NCBI GenBank assembly: GCA_043747745.1
Contig: JAYTOP010000017.1
Span: 1-64,000, forward strand
Source of the DNA: SZAS-103 sp043747745
Lineage (GTDB): Bacteria; Pseudomonadota; Gammaproteobacteria; Xanthomonadales; Xanthomonadaceae
Length of the DNA: 64,000 nt
Direction of reading: 5' to 3'
How positions within the stretch are numbered: position 1 is the stretch's first letter; each line of letters starts with the position of its first letter. Shown piece after piece: positions 1 to 8,306 of this stretch. The notes beneath the pieces were generated by a model. That model saw only the letters and a list, made by a program, of their open reading frames with translations, had not been told where the DNA came from and ran no database searches. Position numbers and translations under genes: made by a program.

Positions 1-824
1 ATGGTGAAGAAGTTGCCCAGCGACTTCGACATCTTCTCGTTGTCGACGTTGAGGAAGCCGTTGTGCATCCAGACATTGACGTACTTGTGACCCGTTGCGC
101 CTTCGCTCTGGGCGATTTCGTTCTCGTGGTGCGGGAACTGCAGGTCCATGCCGCCGCCGTGGATGTCGATGGTATCTCCGAGGTGCGCCTCGGCCATCGC
201 GGAACATTCGATGTGCCAGCCCGGACGGCCGCGGCCCCAGGGCGAATCCCAGCCGGGCAGGGTGTCGTCGGACGGCTTCCACAGCACGAAATCGCCCGGG
301 TCGCGCTTGTATGGCGCGACATCGATGCGTGCGCCGGCCAGCATGTCCTCGGGATCGCGTCGCGACAGCTTGCCGTAGTCGGAGAACGTGCCGATCGAAA
401 ACAACGCATGGCCTTCGGCGGCGTAGGCATGACCGTTCGCGATCAGCCGCTCGATCATCGCGACGATCTGCGCGATGTGCGCGGTCGCGTACGGCACGAC
501 GTCAGGTACCAGCAGGCCGAGCCCGGCCATGTCTTCGACGAAGGCGTTGTCGTAGCGCGCGGTGATCGTGCCGATTGGCGAGTCAAGTTCGCGCGCTGCG
601 GCGTTGATCTTGTCGTCGATGTCGGTGATGTTCCGCGCGTAAACCACCTGCGGGTAGCGGCGTTTCAGTACCCGTGCAAGCAGGTCGAACAGCAGGAACG
701 TGCGCGCGTTGCCGATGTGGATGTAGTTATAGACGGTCGGCCCGCAGACGTAGAGCGTCACGCGGGCAGGATCGGCCGGGACGAGTGGTTCGACCCGTCG
801 GGTCAGGGTGTTGTAGAGGCGCAC
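1..824 (-). CDS. cysS: Cysteinyl-tRNA synthetase, 3' part cut off by the window edge
   Basis: Cytoplasmic class I aminoacyl-tRNA synthetase that charges tRNA-Cys. The first 274 codons lie in the window and the frame runs off the left edge. Visible are the N-terminal zinc-binding cysteine in LYVCGPTV (about residue 27), the HIGH motif as HIGN (36-39), the ITDIDDK segment, GWHIECSAM with a further zinc-ligand cysteine, HHENEIAQSE, and KMSKS at 264-268. The GTG start is chosen because residue 1 then falls just before LYNTLTRR, the usual beginning of the family; no strong ribosome-binding site precedes it. It is divergent from the next gene. No lesion is seen. Confidence 0.95.
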   Translation of the reverse strand, partial: MRLYNTLTRRVEPLVPADPARVTLYVCGPTVYNYIHIGNARTFLLFDLLARVLKRRYPQVVYARNITDIDDKINAAARELDSPIGTITARYDNAFVEDMAGLGLLVPDVVPYATAHIAQIVAMIERLIANGHAYAAEGHALFSIGTFSDYGKLSRRDPEDMLAGARIDVAPYKRDPGDFVLWKPSDDTLPGWDSPWGRGRPGWHIECSAMAEAHLGDTIDIHGGGMDLQFPHHENEIAQSEGATGHKYVNVWMHNGFLNVDNEKMSKSLGNFFT

Positions 825-965
825 GGGAGGTCGATCTGATGGAGATGTAAGCAAGTGTAGCAACCGGACATCGTTTACAAATCGTTATCAGGCATGGTTC
901 AGTGGGCGGATGCTGCAATGCACCCGAGTTCGCCGCCATCAGTTCACAATTTCAGGAGTATTCGC

Positions 966-1517
966 ATGAAACCCGGCTACCTGCTCGCCCCGTTGGTCTT
1001 CGCCTTGTCGATGGCCGTGCTCGTTCCGAGCGCTGATGCCCAGCCGTATCCACGCACGACGGAAAATGTCAGTTACGGTTACGCGACAGTGTTGCGCGTC
1101 AATCCGGCCTACGAGACCTACCGTGCCGTCGACCAGCAGCAGCAATGCGACGACGATGGCGGCTATCAGCGCGTGCACAAGGATACGACCGGCGCTACCG
1201 TGCTTGGCGCGATCGTCGGCGGCGCGCTGGGCAACCAGGTCGGCAAGGGCGATGGTCGCAAGGCGGCGACGATCGCGGGCGCGGTCGCCGGCGGCGCGAT
1301 CGGCCACAACATCTCCAAGAACAACGACTCGGGTTATTACCAGCAAGGGAACTGCCATCTGGTGGATGTCGATCGCGAAGATCGTCGCCCCGTGGGCTAT
1401 GACGTCGAGTACAACTACAAGGGCGATGTGTACGTGGCGCGCATGTCCTACGACCCGGGCAACCGCATCCGCGTGCGCGTTTCGGTGGTGCCGGCCGAGG
1501 ATGCTTCGCGCCGCTGA
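966..1517 (+). CDS. Glycine-zipper 2TM (17-kDa surface antigen-like) envelope protein
   Basis: A 183-residue exported protein. It has a signal peptide of about 25 residues ending at SADA, then a short acidic region, then a glycine zipper at about residues 75-116 (GAIVGGALGNQVG followed by GAVAGGAIGHNI) typical of Rick_17kDa_Anti/glycine-zipper outer-membrane proteins. The C-terminal third is a compact domain ending in VRVSVVPAED. The ATG at 966 is preceded by CAGGAG at 952-957, which fixes the start. Such proteins sit in or on the outer membrane, but the exact role is unknown. It stands alone; a stem-loop follows at 1581-1611. Confidence 0.85.
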   Translation: MKPGYLLAPLVFALSMAVLVPSADAQPYPRTTENVSYGYATVLRVNPAYETYRAVDQQQQCDDDGGYQRVHKDTTGATVLGAIVGGALGNQVGKGDGRKAATIAGAVAGGAIGHNISKNNDSGYYQQGNCHLVDVDREDRRPVGYDVEYNYKGDVYVARMSYDPGNRIRVRVSVVPAEDASRR

Positions 1518-1916
1518 GTCGCGCTGGATTGCAGATCGCTGTGTGCGGTTCCTGCTGCGATTCCAATGGATGAAACATCGCGACGCCTCTGTCATCACGG
1601 CAGGGGCGTCGTACTGTGCGGGGCCGTTTCTTGCAGCTTGCTTGCACCATGCACATGTCCGTGCGGGGCTTCTGCGCATGCGTGAATTCCTTCCCGATGC
1701 GAGCATCCTTACCCCCGCCCGCATGGCGGCAGGAATGACATCGCGCGCGCGCCGACCGCTCTGCCTTCCATCGCGAGCTGGGTAGCGGCTTTTCGCTGTT
1801 TTCGATTCACCGAAAAAACCCGGTCCTGCGCCGGGTTTTTTGTTTCCGTCGCGGCGAGTCCCCTGCATACCACTCTCTCGCGGGCGTCGACCCGCCACCA
1901 CATCTGGAAGGAAATC
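1518..1916. other. Non-coding spacer before the arginine cluster
   Basis: About 400 bases without a convincing gene. It holds an inverted repeat at 1581-1611 (CGACGCCTCTG / CAGGGGCGTCG, ten of eleven pairs plus one G-U) just after the glycine-zipper gene, and a perfect intrinsic-terminator-like hairpin at 1813-1841. The promoter of the arginine genes should lie here or between 1842 and 1916, but no convincing -35/-10 pair or ArgR box was recognised. Confidence 0.6.
1813..1841 (+). terminator. Intrinsic terminator (bidirectional)
   Basis: Perfect 11-bp stem: AAAAAACCCGG, a 7-base loop, then CCGGGTTTTTT followed by more T-rich sequence. The A tract on one side and T tract on the other allow termination on both strands. 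It lies about 300 bases after the glycine-zipper gene and 75 bases before argF', so it could also act as a leader attenuator for the arginine genes; the sequence does not decide between these. Confidence 0.8.
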
Positions 1917-2936
1917 ATGCAAGCCGCGCCAAGACATTTTCTCAACACCAAGGACTGGAGTCGCGCCGAACTCGATGCCTTGCTCGCGCGCGCAGCCGCG
2001 CTCAAACGCAACAAGTGCGGCAAAGGCAGGACTAGCGCGCTCGTATTCTTCAACCCTTTGCTGCGCACACGCACGAGCTTCGAGGTCGGCGCGTTCCAGC
2101 TTGGCGGCCATGGGGTCATGCTTGCGCCCGGCAAGGATGCGTGGCCGATCGCGTTCGACTTCGGCACGGTCATGGATGGCTAAGCCGAAGAACACATCGC
2201 TGAAGTGGCGCGTGTGTTGTCGCGTTATGCGGACCTGATCAGCGTGCGCGCGTTCCCGAAATTCCAGGATTGGAGCGTGGATCGCGAGGATGCGGTGCTG
2301 CGTGGTTTCGCCAAATACTCAAGCGTCCCGGTCATCAACCTCGAAACCATTACGCATCCATGCCAGGAGCTCGCACATATCCTCACGCTGCAGGAACGTT
2401 TTGGCACCGGTCTGCGCGGGAAAAAATATGTGCTGACCTGGACGTACCATCCGAAGCCGCTGAACACCGCTGTTGCGAATTCCGCGCTGAATATCGCGAC
2501 ATGCATGGGTATGGACGTGACCCTGCTGTACCCGACGCCGGAGTACATGCTCGACGAGCGCTACATGCAATGGGCCGCGCAGAACGTCGCCGAAAGCGGT
2601 GGCTCGCTCGCGATCAGCCACGATCCCGTTGCCGCGTATCGCGGCGCCGACATCGTCTACGCGAAAAGCTGGGGCGCAATTCCGTATTTTGGCCGTTGGG
2701 ATGAGGAGCGTGCGATCCGCGACGCCCACAAGCACTTCATCGTCGACGAAGCGAAGATGGCGCTGACCAACAACGGCGTGTTCAGCCATTGCCTGCCGCT
2801 GCGGCGCAACGTCAAGGCGACCGACGCGGTGATGGATTCGCCAAACTGCCTCGCGATCGACGAAGCCGAGAACCGGCTGCACGTGCAGAGAGCGGCGATG
2901 GCGGCGCTGGTCGCGCAGCCGGGGTCTAGGGGTTAG
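1917..2936 (+). pseudogene. argF': N-acetylornithine carbamoyltransferase, interrupted by an in-frame stop
   Basis: The intact enzyme transfers the carbamoyl group of carbamoyl phosphate to N-acetylornithine, the Xanthomonas/Bacteroidetes variant of the ornithine transcarbamylase step. The frame runs from ATG 1917 through HFLNTKDWSRAELDAL and RTRTSFEVGAFQLGGH to VMDG, meets TAA at 2181-2183, then continues in the same frame with AEEHIAEVARVL, ITHPCQELAH, KKYVLTWTYHPKPLNTA and HCLPLRRNVKATD to 2936. A single GAA-to-TAA change would explain the stop. The carbamoyl-phosphate loop, SMRTRTS in the Xanthomonas enzyme as I recall it, reads LLRTRTS, so the loop serine is gone. A few residues are also missing after KRNK. 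The 3' end runs into a G-rich repeat. Best read as a pseudogene; a UAA readthrough product is unlikely. Confidence 0.9.
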
Positions 2937-2943
2937 GGGCTGG
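2921..2943 (+). repeat. G-tract repeat with 7-base period
   Basis: Three GGGG runs and a final GG spaced at 7 bases (GGGGTCT AGGGGTT AGGGGCT GG). It overlaps the last codons of argF' and supplies its final TAG. The same kind of repeat recurs near 3020, 16714, 22304, 58603 and 58728. The geometry permits G-quadruplex formation. Confidence 0.7.
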
Positions 2944-2996
2944 TGACAGCATCGGCAATTGCGCAAACACGAACGACCCAACGACAGGAACAACGC

Positions 2997-4245
2997 ATGT
3001 CCTCCGCTTCCACCAATTCCCAGCGCCCAACCTCCAGCCCCCAAAGCCATGACATCGTCCTGGCTTTCTCTGGCGATCTCAACACCAGCTTCTGCATTCC
3101 GTGGCTGCTCGAGCGCGACTACCGTGTGCATACCGTCTTCGCCGATACCGGTGGTGTGGATGCCGACGAGTGCGCATTTATCGAAGCGCGCGCCGTCGAA
3201 CTGGGAGCAGCCTCGCACGTCACCATCGATGGCGGTCCTGCGTTGTGGGGCGATTTCGTGGTGCCGTTCGTGATGGCAGGAGAGGGTTACCAGGGCCAGT
3301 ATCCGCTGCTCGTGTCCGACCGTTACCTGATCGTCGAGGCGGCGCTGAAGCGCTGCGACGAACTTGGCACGAAACTGATCGCACACGGCTGCACCGGCAT
3401 GGGCAACGACCAGGTGCGCTTCGACCTCAGCGCCAAGGCGCTGGGCGACTACACGATCGTTGCGCCGATCCGCGAGATCCAGCGCGAACACACCGAGGTG
3501 CGTGCGTACGAACAGCAGTACCTGAAACAACGCGGCTTCAGCGTGCGCGAAACAGAAGGCGTACACGATCAACGAGAACCTGCTCGGGCTGACCATGTCG
3601 GGCGGCGAGATCGATCGCTGGCAGGTGCCGGGCGAGGGCGCACGTGGCTGGTGCACGCCGCGCGCTGAGTGGCCGCTGGTGCCATTGCAGATCCTTGTCG
3701 GATTCGAGCAGGGCGTCGCCGTATCGCTGGATGGCAAGCGGATCGCCGGGCATGAACTACTGGCGAAACTCAACGACGCATTAGCGCGTTACGGCGTCGG
3801 TCGCGGCATGTATACCGGCGACACCACGATCGGCCTGAAGGGCCGCATCGTAAACGAAGCTCCGGGTCTGGTTGCGTTGCTTGCAGCGCATCGCGCGCTC
3901 GAGGAAGCGGTCCTCAGCAAGTCGCAGAGCCGCTGCAAGCCGATCCTCGCGAAGCAGTGGGTCGAGCTCGTTTACGAAGGCTTCTTCCACGATCCGCTCA
4001 AGACCGATCTCGAAGCGTTCCTGCGGTCGAGCCAGCGCTGCGTGAGCGGCACGGTGACATTGGAGACGCATGGAGGCAGCGTGCACGCGGTCGCGGTGGA
4101 GTCGCCGTACATTCTTGCCGCGAAGGGTGCGACCTATGCGCAATCGGCGGACTGGGGCGTGGCCGAGGCGGAGGGTTTCATCAAGCTCTACGGCATGAGG
4201 TCGACGTTGTGGTTCGAAGTCAACAAGACCCGTCATGCTGGATAA
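2997..4245 (+). pseudogene. argG: Argininosuccinate synthase, frameshifted and with a damaged ATP loop
   Basis: The intact enzyme condenses citrulline and aspartate with ATP. The 5' frame (ATG 2997) encodes DIVLAFSGDLNTSF, FADTGGVDADE, GEGYQGQYPLLVSDRYL, GCTGMGNDQVRFD and IREIQREHTEVRAYEQ. At 3541-3556 the frame is lost: homologs read VRAKQKAYTINENLLG, and the sequence fits loss of one GC unit from a GCGCGCG run (two bases). The 3' frame resumes from KAYTINENLLGLTMSGGEIDRW through GVGRGMYTGDTTIGLKGR and KWVELVYEGF-like text to 4245. The ATP pyrophosphatase loop SGGLDTS is SGDLNTS here, two G-to-A type changes. The N-terminus carries about 15 extra residues encoded by a C-rich repeat at 3020-3043. 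The 3' end overlaps argE. Confidence 0.9.
3020..3043 (-). repeat. C-tract repeat (reverse of the 7-base G-tract repeat)
   Basis: CCCAGCG CCCAACC TCCAGCC CCC, 7-base period, on the opposite strand to the copy at 2921-2943. It has become part of the reading frame at the start of argG (residues after SSAST). Confidence 0.55.
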
Positions 4246-5321
4246 CGTCCTCGCACATCTCGAAGCGTTGGTCGCGTTCGATACCCGCAATCCGCCGCGC
4301 GCGATCGATTGCGGCGGCATCTTCGAGTCCTTGCGTACCCAGCTGCCAGGTTTCGAGATCGACCTGACCGATCACGGTGCCGGTGCGGTGTCGTTGCTTG
4401 CCGTGCGCGGCCATCCGCAGCGCGTGTTCAACGTGCATCTGGACACCGTCCCGGATTCGCCAGGATGGAGCGCCGATCCGTTCGCATTGCGTGTCGACGA
4501 GCAGCGCGCTGTCGGCCTCGGAGCCTGCGATATCAAGGGAGCAGCAGCCTGCTTGCTCGCGGCGGCGCAATATACTACAGGCGATGCCGCATTCCTCTTC
4601 ACTTCCGATGAGGAAGCCCACGATCCGCGCTGCATCAGCGCATTCCTCGTTATGGATCACCGCTTCAAAGAGGCCGTCGTCGCCGAACCAACGCGTTGCG
4701 AAGCCGTCCTCGCGCATCGCGGCATCGCTTCGGTGCTGATGCGTTTCAGCGGCACTGCCGACCATGCTTCCGCATGCGAGCGCACTCGAGGCGAGCGCGT
4801 TGCACCAAGCGGTGCGCTGGAGCGGGCGCGCACTGGATTTTGTCGTGTCCGAAGCGCATCGCAGCTTCGTTGGGCTGACCGGCCTGCGCTTCAACATCGG
4901 TCGCATTGAAGGCGGGATCAAGGCGAACATGATCGCTCCCTCGGCGGAACTGCGCTTCGGATTCCGCCCGTTGCCGTCGCAGGAGATCGACGCGTTGCAT
5001 GCGACTTTTCGCGGGTATGTCGATCCGTCCGTGCTTGCGCATTACGAAGAAACGTTTCGTGGCCCATCGTTGCCGGCTAGCGATGCCGCATCAGCGGAGG
5101 ACCAACGGATGGAAGCGCGCGACCTCGCCAACGCGCTCGGCTTGGCGATCGGCAACGCCGTCGATTTCTGGACCGAAGCCGCGCTGTTCTCGCAGGCCGG
5201 AATGACCGCGATCGTGTGTGGCCCCGGAGACATCGCCCAGGCGCACACCGCCGACGGGTGGGTCGCGCTGGATGACCTCAACACCGCCGCCGCCACCTAC
5301 CACCGCCTGCTGGAGGGCTGA
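4235..5321 (+). pseudogene. argE: N-acetylornithine/N-acetylcitrulline deacetylase (M20 family), frameshifted
   Basis: In Xanthomonas-type pathways this M20 zinc enzyme removes the acetyl group from acetylcitrulline. The 5' frame from ATG 4235 shows FDTRNPPRAI, FNVHLDTVPDSPGWSADP (zinc H-x-D), GACDIKGAAA, FLFTSDEEAHDPR (catalytic Glu pair), VAEPT and HRGIASVLMRFSGTADHAS. Between 4772 and 4795 the frame shifts by +1 (one base gained or two lost), and the second frame carries ASALHQAVRW, GLTGLRFNIGRIEGGIKANMI, ELRFGFRPLPS, GNAVDFWTEAALFS and GPGDIAQAHTADG (last zinc His) to 5321. ATG 4235 overlaps the end of argG by 11 bases. Metal ligands are preserved on both sides, so the frameshift is the visible lesion. 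Confidence 0.88.
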
Positions 5322-5403
5322 CCCATGAACACGATGACCTTGCTCCCGAACCCCTGCATGGGCGATCGAGGGTTGCTTCCGATACCCGTCTATTGAGCCG
5401 CGC

Positions 5404-6732
5404 GTGAGCACAACCGACATGCGCACCACCATCGTCCGCCTGTTGTCCAACATGGCCAGCGCGAAGGAGATCCAGCTCTACCTCAAGCGTTTCGCGCGGC
5501 TCGATGCGGCGCGCTTCGCCGTGGTCAAGGTCGGCGGCGCGATCCTTCGCGACGAACTCGATGCGTTGGTGTCCTCGCTCACATTCCTGCAGCAGGTCGG
5601 ACTCACGCCGATTGTGCTGCACGGCGCAGGCCCGCAACTCGACGCGCAGATGGATGCGGCCAGCATTGCGAGACAGATGGTCGATGGGCTGCGCGTGAAC
5701 ACTCCGGAAACGCTCGCGATCGTGCGTCGCGTGTTCCAGCAGCAGAACCTGCGGCTCGTCGAAGCGTTGCAGGCTGCGGGCGTGCGCGCGACTTCGATCC
5801 AGTCCGGCGTGTTCGAGTCGGAGTTTCTCAATCGTCGCAAGTACGGCCTGGTCGGCAAGGTCGCTGCCGTGCATACCGCTGGTATCGACGCCGCGATCCA
5901 GGTCGGCTCGATCCCGGTGATCGCATCTCTGGGCGAAACCTCAGGCGGACAGATCCTGAACCTCAACGCCGACTGGGCCGCGAACGAGCTCGTGAAGGAG
6001 TTGCAGCCGTACAAGATCGTGTTCCTGACCGGCACCGGCGGCCTGCTCGACGGCGATGGCGCGGTGATCGATTCGATCAATCTGAGCACCGAGTACGACG
6101 AACGGCTCAAGCAGGACTGGCTGCACTCCGGCATACGCGTGAAGATCGAACAGATCCACGACCTGCTGCAGCAATTGTCGCTGTCGTCGTCGGTGTCAAT
6201 TACGCGGCCGGACGAACTCGCGAAGGAGCTGTTCACGCATCGCGGCTCCGGCACCCTGGTGCGGCGCGGCGAGCGGATCTGCTGCCATACGGCATGGAAC
6301 AAGCTCGACCAGAAAAAGTTGAAGACCCTGATCGAGTCCGGTTTCGGACGTCGCCTCGCGCCCGACTATTTCATGAAGACATCGCCGTACCGGATCTATG
6401 CGAGCGAGCACTATCGTGCGGCGCTGGTGCTGACTACGGAAGCCTTCTGCAATGGCGAGCGCGTCCCGCACCTCGACAAGTTCGCGGTCGCCGACGACGC
6501 GCAGGGCGAAGGTCTCGGGCGCGCTGCATGGCACGTCATGCGCACGCAGACGCCACAATTGTTCTGGTGCTCGCGCCCCGACAATCCCGTCAACGAGTTC
6601 TATCTGGGCGTAGCCGAAGGTTGCATCAAGGGCGAGCGTTGGAACGTGTATTGGTACGGATTGACATCGTTCGACGCGATCCGCGATGCGGTGGATCATT
6701 GCCGGGCGCGGCCCGCGACGCTGAAGGAGTAA
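5404..6732 (+). CDS. argB: Bifunctional N-acetylglutamate kinase / N-acetylglutamate synthase
   Basis: First two steps of arginine synthesis in one polypeptide of about 442 residues. The amino-acid-kinase domain comes first (FAVVKVGGAIL, IVLHGAGPQLD, LNLNADWAANELVKEL, IVFLTGTGGLLDG, VSITRPDELAKELFTHKGSGT-like text). A vertebrate/Xanthomonas-type GNAT synthase domain follows (FGRRLAPDYF, DKFAVADDAQGEGLGRAAW, PQLFWCSRPDNPVNEFY). GTG 5404 and ATG 5419 are both possible starts; ATG 5419 gives MRTTIVRLLSNMASAKE, which fits family N-termini well. The gene is intact even though its neighbours argF', argG, argE and argC are broken. Its substrate flow would end at N-acetylglutamyl phosphate. Confidence 0.92.
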   Translation: MSTTDMRTTIVRLLSNMASAKEIQLYLKRFARLDAARFAVVKVGGAILRDELDALVSSLTFLQQVGLTPIVLHGAGPQLDAQMDAASIARQMVDGLRVNTPETLAIVRRVFQQQNLRLVEALQAAGVRATSIQSGVFESEFLNRRKYGLVGKVAAVHTAGIDAAIQVGSIPVIASLGETSGGQILNLNADWAANELVKELQPYKIVFLTGTGGLLDGDGAVIDSINLSTEYDERLKQDWLHSGIRVKIEQIHDLLQQLSLSSSVSITRPDELAKELFTHRGSGTLVRRGERICCHTAWNKLDQKKLKTLIESGFGRRLAPDYFMKTSPYRIYASEHYRAALVLTTEAFCNGERVPHLDKFAVADDAQGEGLGRAAWHVMRTQTPQLFWCSRPDNPVNEFYLGVAEGCIKGERWNVYWYGLTSFDAIRDAVDHCRARPATLKE

Positions 6733-6735
6733 TGC

Positions 6736-7350
6736 ATGGAGTCAACATCTGCGACGTGGCTGCAAGCGGTGAGTCTCGAAGGTCGGCATGTGCGGCTCGA
6801 ACCCTTGCAGGCTGCGCATGCCGATGATTTACGCACCGCGGCATGCGATGGAAAACTTTGGACGCTGTGGTACACGTCGGTGCCATCGCCAGATGGCGTC
6901 GAGGCATATGTCGCTACTGCAATCGCCGAACGCGACGCAGGCTTGTCGCTGCCCTTCACCGTGCGCGATGCCGATGGAGCCATCGTCGGCAGCACGCGTT
7001 ACTGCCATGTCGATGCGACCAATCGCCGACTTGAGATCGGCTACACCTGGTATGCCGCGCGCGCGCAACGCACGGGTTTGAATACCGAAGCGAAACTCCT
7101 ATTGCTCGACCACGCCTTCGAGATGCTGGGTTGCATCGCAGTCGAGTTTCGCACCAACTGGTTCAACCAGCGTTCGCGCGCGGCGATCGCCAGGCTCGGC
7201 GCGAAGCAGGATGGCGTGCTGCGCAACCACATGCGGATGCCGGATGGCAGCTATCGCGACACTGTGGTGTTCTCGATCATCGCGTCCGAATGGCCGGCGG
7301 TGCGGCGGAATCTCTTGTTCATGCTGGAAGACGGAATGCAGCGAGCGTGA
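6736..7350 (+). CDS. GNAT family N-acetyltransferase (RimJ/RimL-like)
   Basis: A 204-residue acetyltransferase. Family signs are LEGRHVRLEPLQAAHADDL at the start, IVGSTRYCHVD, LEIGYTWYAARAQRTGLNTEAK (the acetyl-CoA loop region), VEFRTNWFNQRSRAAIARLGA and DTVVFSIIASEW at the end. This is the RimJ/RimL-type layout used for protein N-termini or small amines; the acceptor cannot be told from sequence. It starts 3 bases after argB, and its TGA overlaps the possible GTG start of argC, so it sits inside the arginine operon. Xanthomonas arginine clusters often carry such a gene at this place. No lesion. Confidence 0.85.
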   Translation: MESTSATWLQAVSLEGRHVRLEPLQAAHADDLRTAACDGKLWTLWYTSVPSPDGVEAYVATAIAERDAGLSLPFTVRDADGAIVGSTRYCHVDATNRRLEIGYTWYAARAQRTGLNTEAKLLLLDHAFEMLGCIAVEFRTNWFNQRSRAAIARLGAKQDGVLRNHMRMPDGSYRDTVVFSIIASEWPAVRRNLLFMLEDGMQRA

Positions 7351-8306
7351 GCGCGATGATTGGCATCGTCGGAGCACGTGGTCATGTCGGATCGGAACTG
7401 ATCCGCTTGATTGCGGGACATCCTCGATTCGAACTGGCCTTCGTTTCATCGCACGACCGCGCAGGGCAGCGGCTTGCCGATCACGAAGCTGGCGATCACG
7501 ACGGCTTGCGTTAGCAAAACCTGGCGCCCGACGAAGCAGCGAGGCAGGGCGCGGATGCCATCGTGCTTGCGCTGCCAAACGGCATGGCAAGGCAATAAGT
7601 CGACGCGATCGATGCATCGCATCCGGATACCGTGATACTCGACCTGTCCGCCGATTACCGTTTCGACCCAGCTTGGCTTTATGGCCTGCCCGAGTTGACG
7701 CGCACGCATGCAGCGCAGCACGAGCGCATCGCCAACCCAGGTTGCTACGCCACCGCGATGCAGCTAGCGATCGCGCCGATGCTGGATGCGTTGGACGGCC
7801 CTGTGCAGTGCTTCGGCGTGTCCGGCTGCAGCGGCGCTGGCACGACGCCGTCGGACAAGAAGGATCCGGCGAAACTGCGCGACAACCTGATGCCGAATGC
7901 ATTGATCGGCCACGTCCACGAATGCGAGGTCGCGCATCGACTCGGCTGCGCCATCGAATTCATGCCGCATGTCGCGCCGCATTTCAGCGGGTTGACGATC
8001 ACCGCGAACCTGAACCTGTCGCGACCGTTCGCACTCGACGATATGAAGGCGCGCTATCGCGAACACTACGCCGATGAACCGCTGGTGTGCGTGCTCGACG
8101 ATGCGCCGTGGGTCAGCCGCATTGCGGGCAGGCACCACGCCGAAGTCGGCGGTTTCACGCTATCGGCCGATGGCTGTCGCCTGGTCGTCGTCGCTACGCT
8201 CGACAACCTGCTGAAGGGCGCGGCGACGCAAGCAATGCAAAACCTCAATCGCGCATTCGGATTCGACGAACTCGCTGGCATTCCATTGCAAGGAGTCACG
8301 CCATGA
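7347..8306 (+). pseudogene. argC: N-acetyl-gamma-glutamyl-phosphate reductase with two in-frame stops
   Basis: The intact enzyme reduces acetylglutamyl phosphate with NADPH. A single frame runs from GTG 7347 (or ATG 7356): IGIVGARGHVGSELIRLIAGHP (nucleotide loop) to HDGLR, TAG at 7512-7514, QNLAPDEAA...ALPNGMARQ, TAA at 7596-7598, then VDAIDASHPDTVILDLSADYRF, ANPGCYATAMQLAI (catalytic Cys), GCSGAGTTPSDKKDP, EFMPHVAPHF (catalytic His), APWVSRIAGRH and LDNLLKGAATQAMQNLN to the stop at 8306. By comparison with remembered Xanthomonas ArgC the first stop replaces a tyrosine and the second a Phe or similar. All catalytic residues survive downstream, but no continuous protein can be made. It overlaps argH by 4 bases. 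Confidence 0.93.

Noticed and set aside
63..839. Plus-strand frame opposite cysS
   Set aside because: The minus strand encodes cysS with HIGH and KMSKS motifs.
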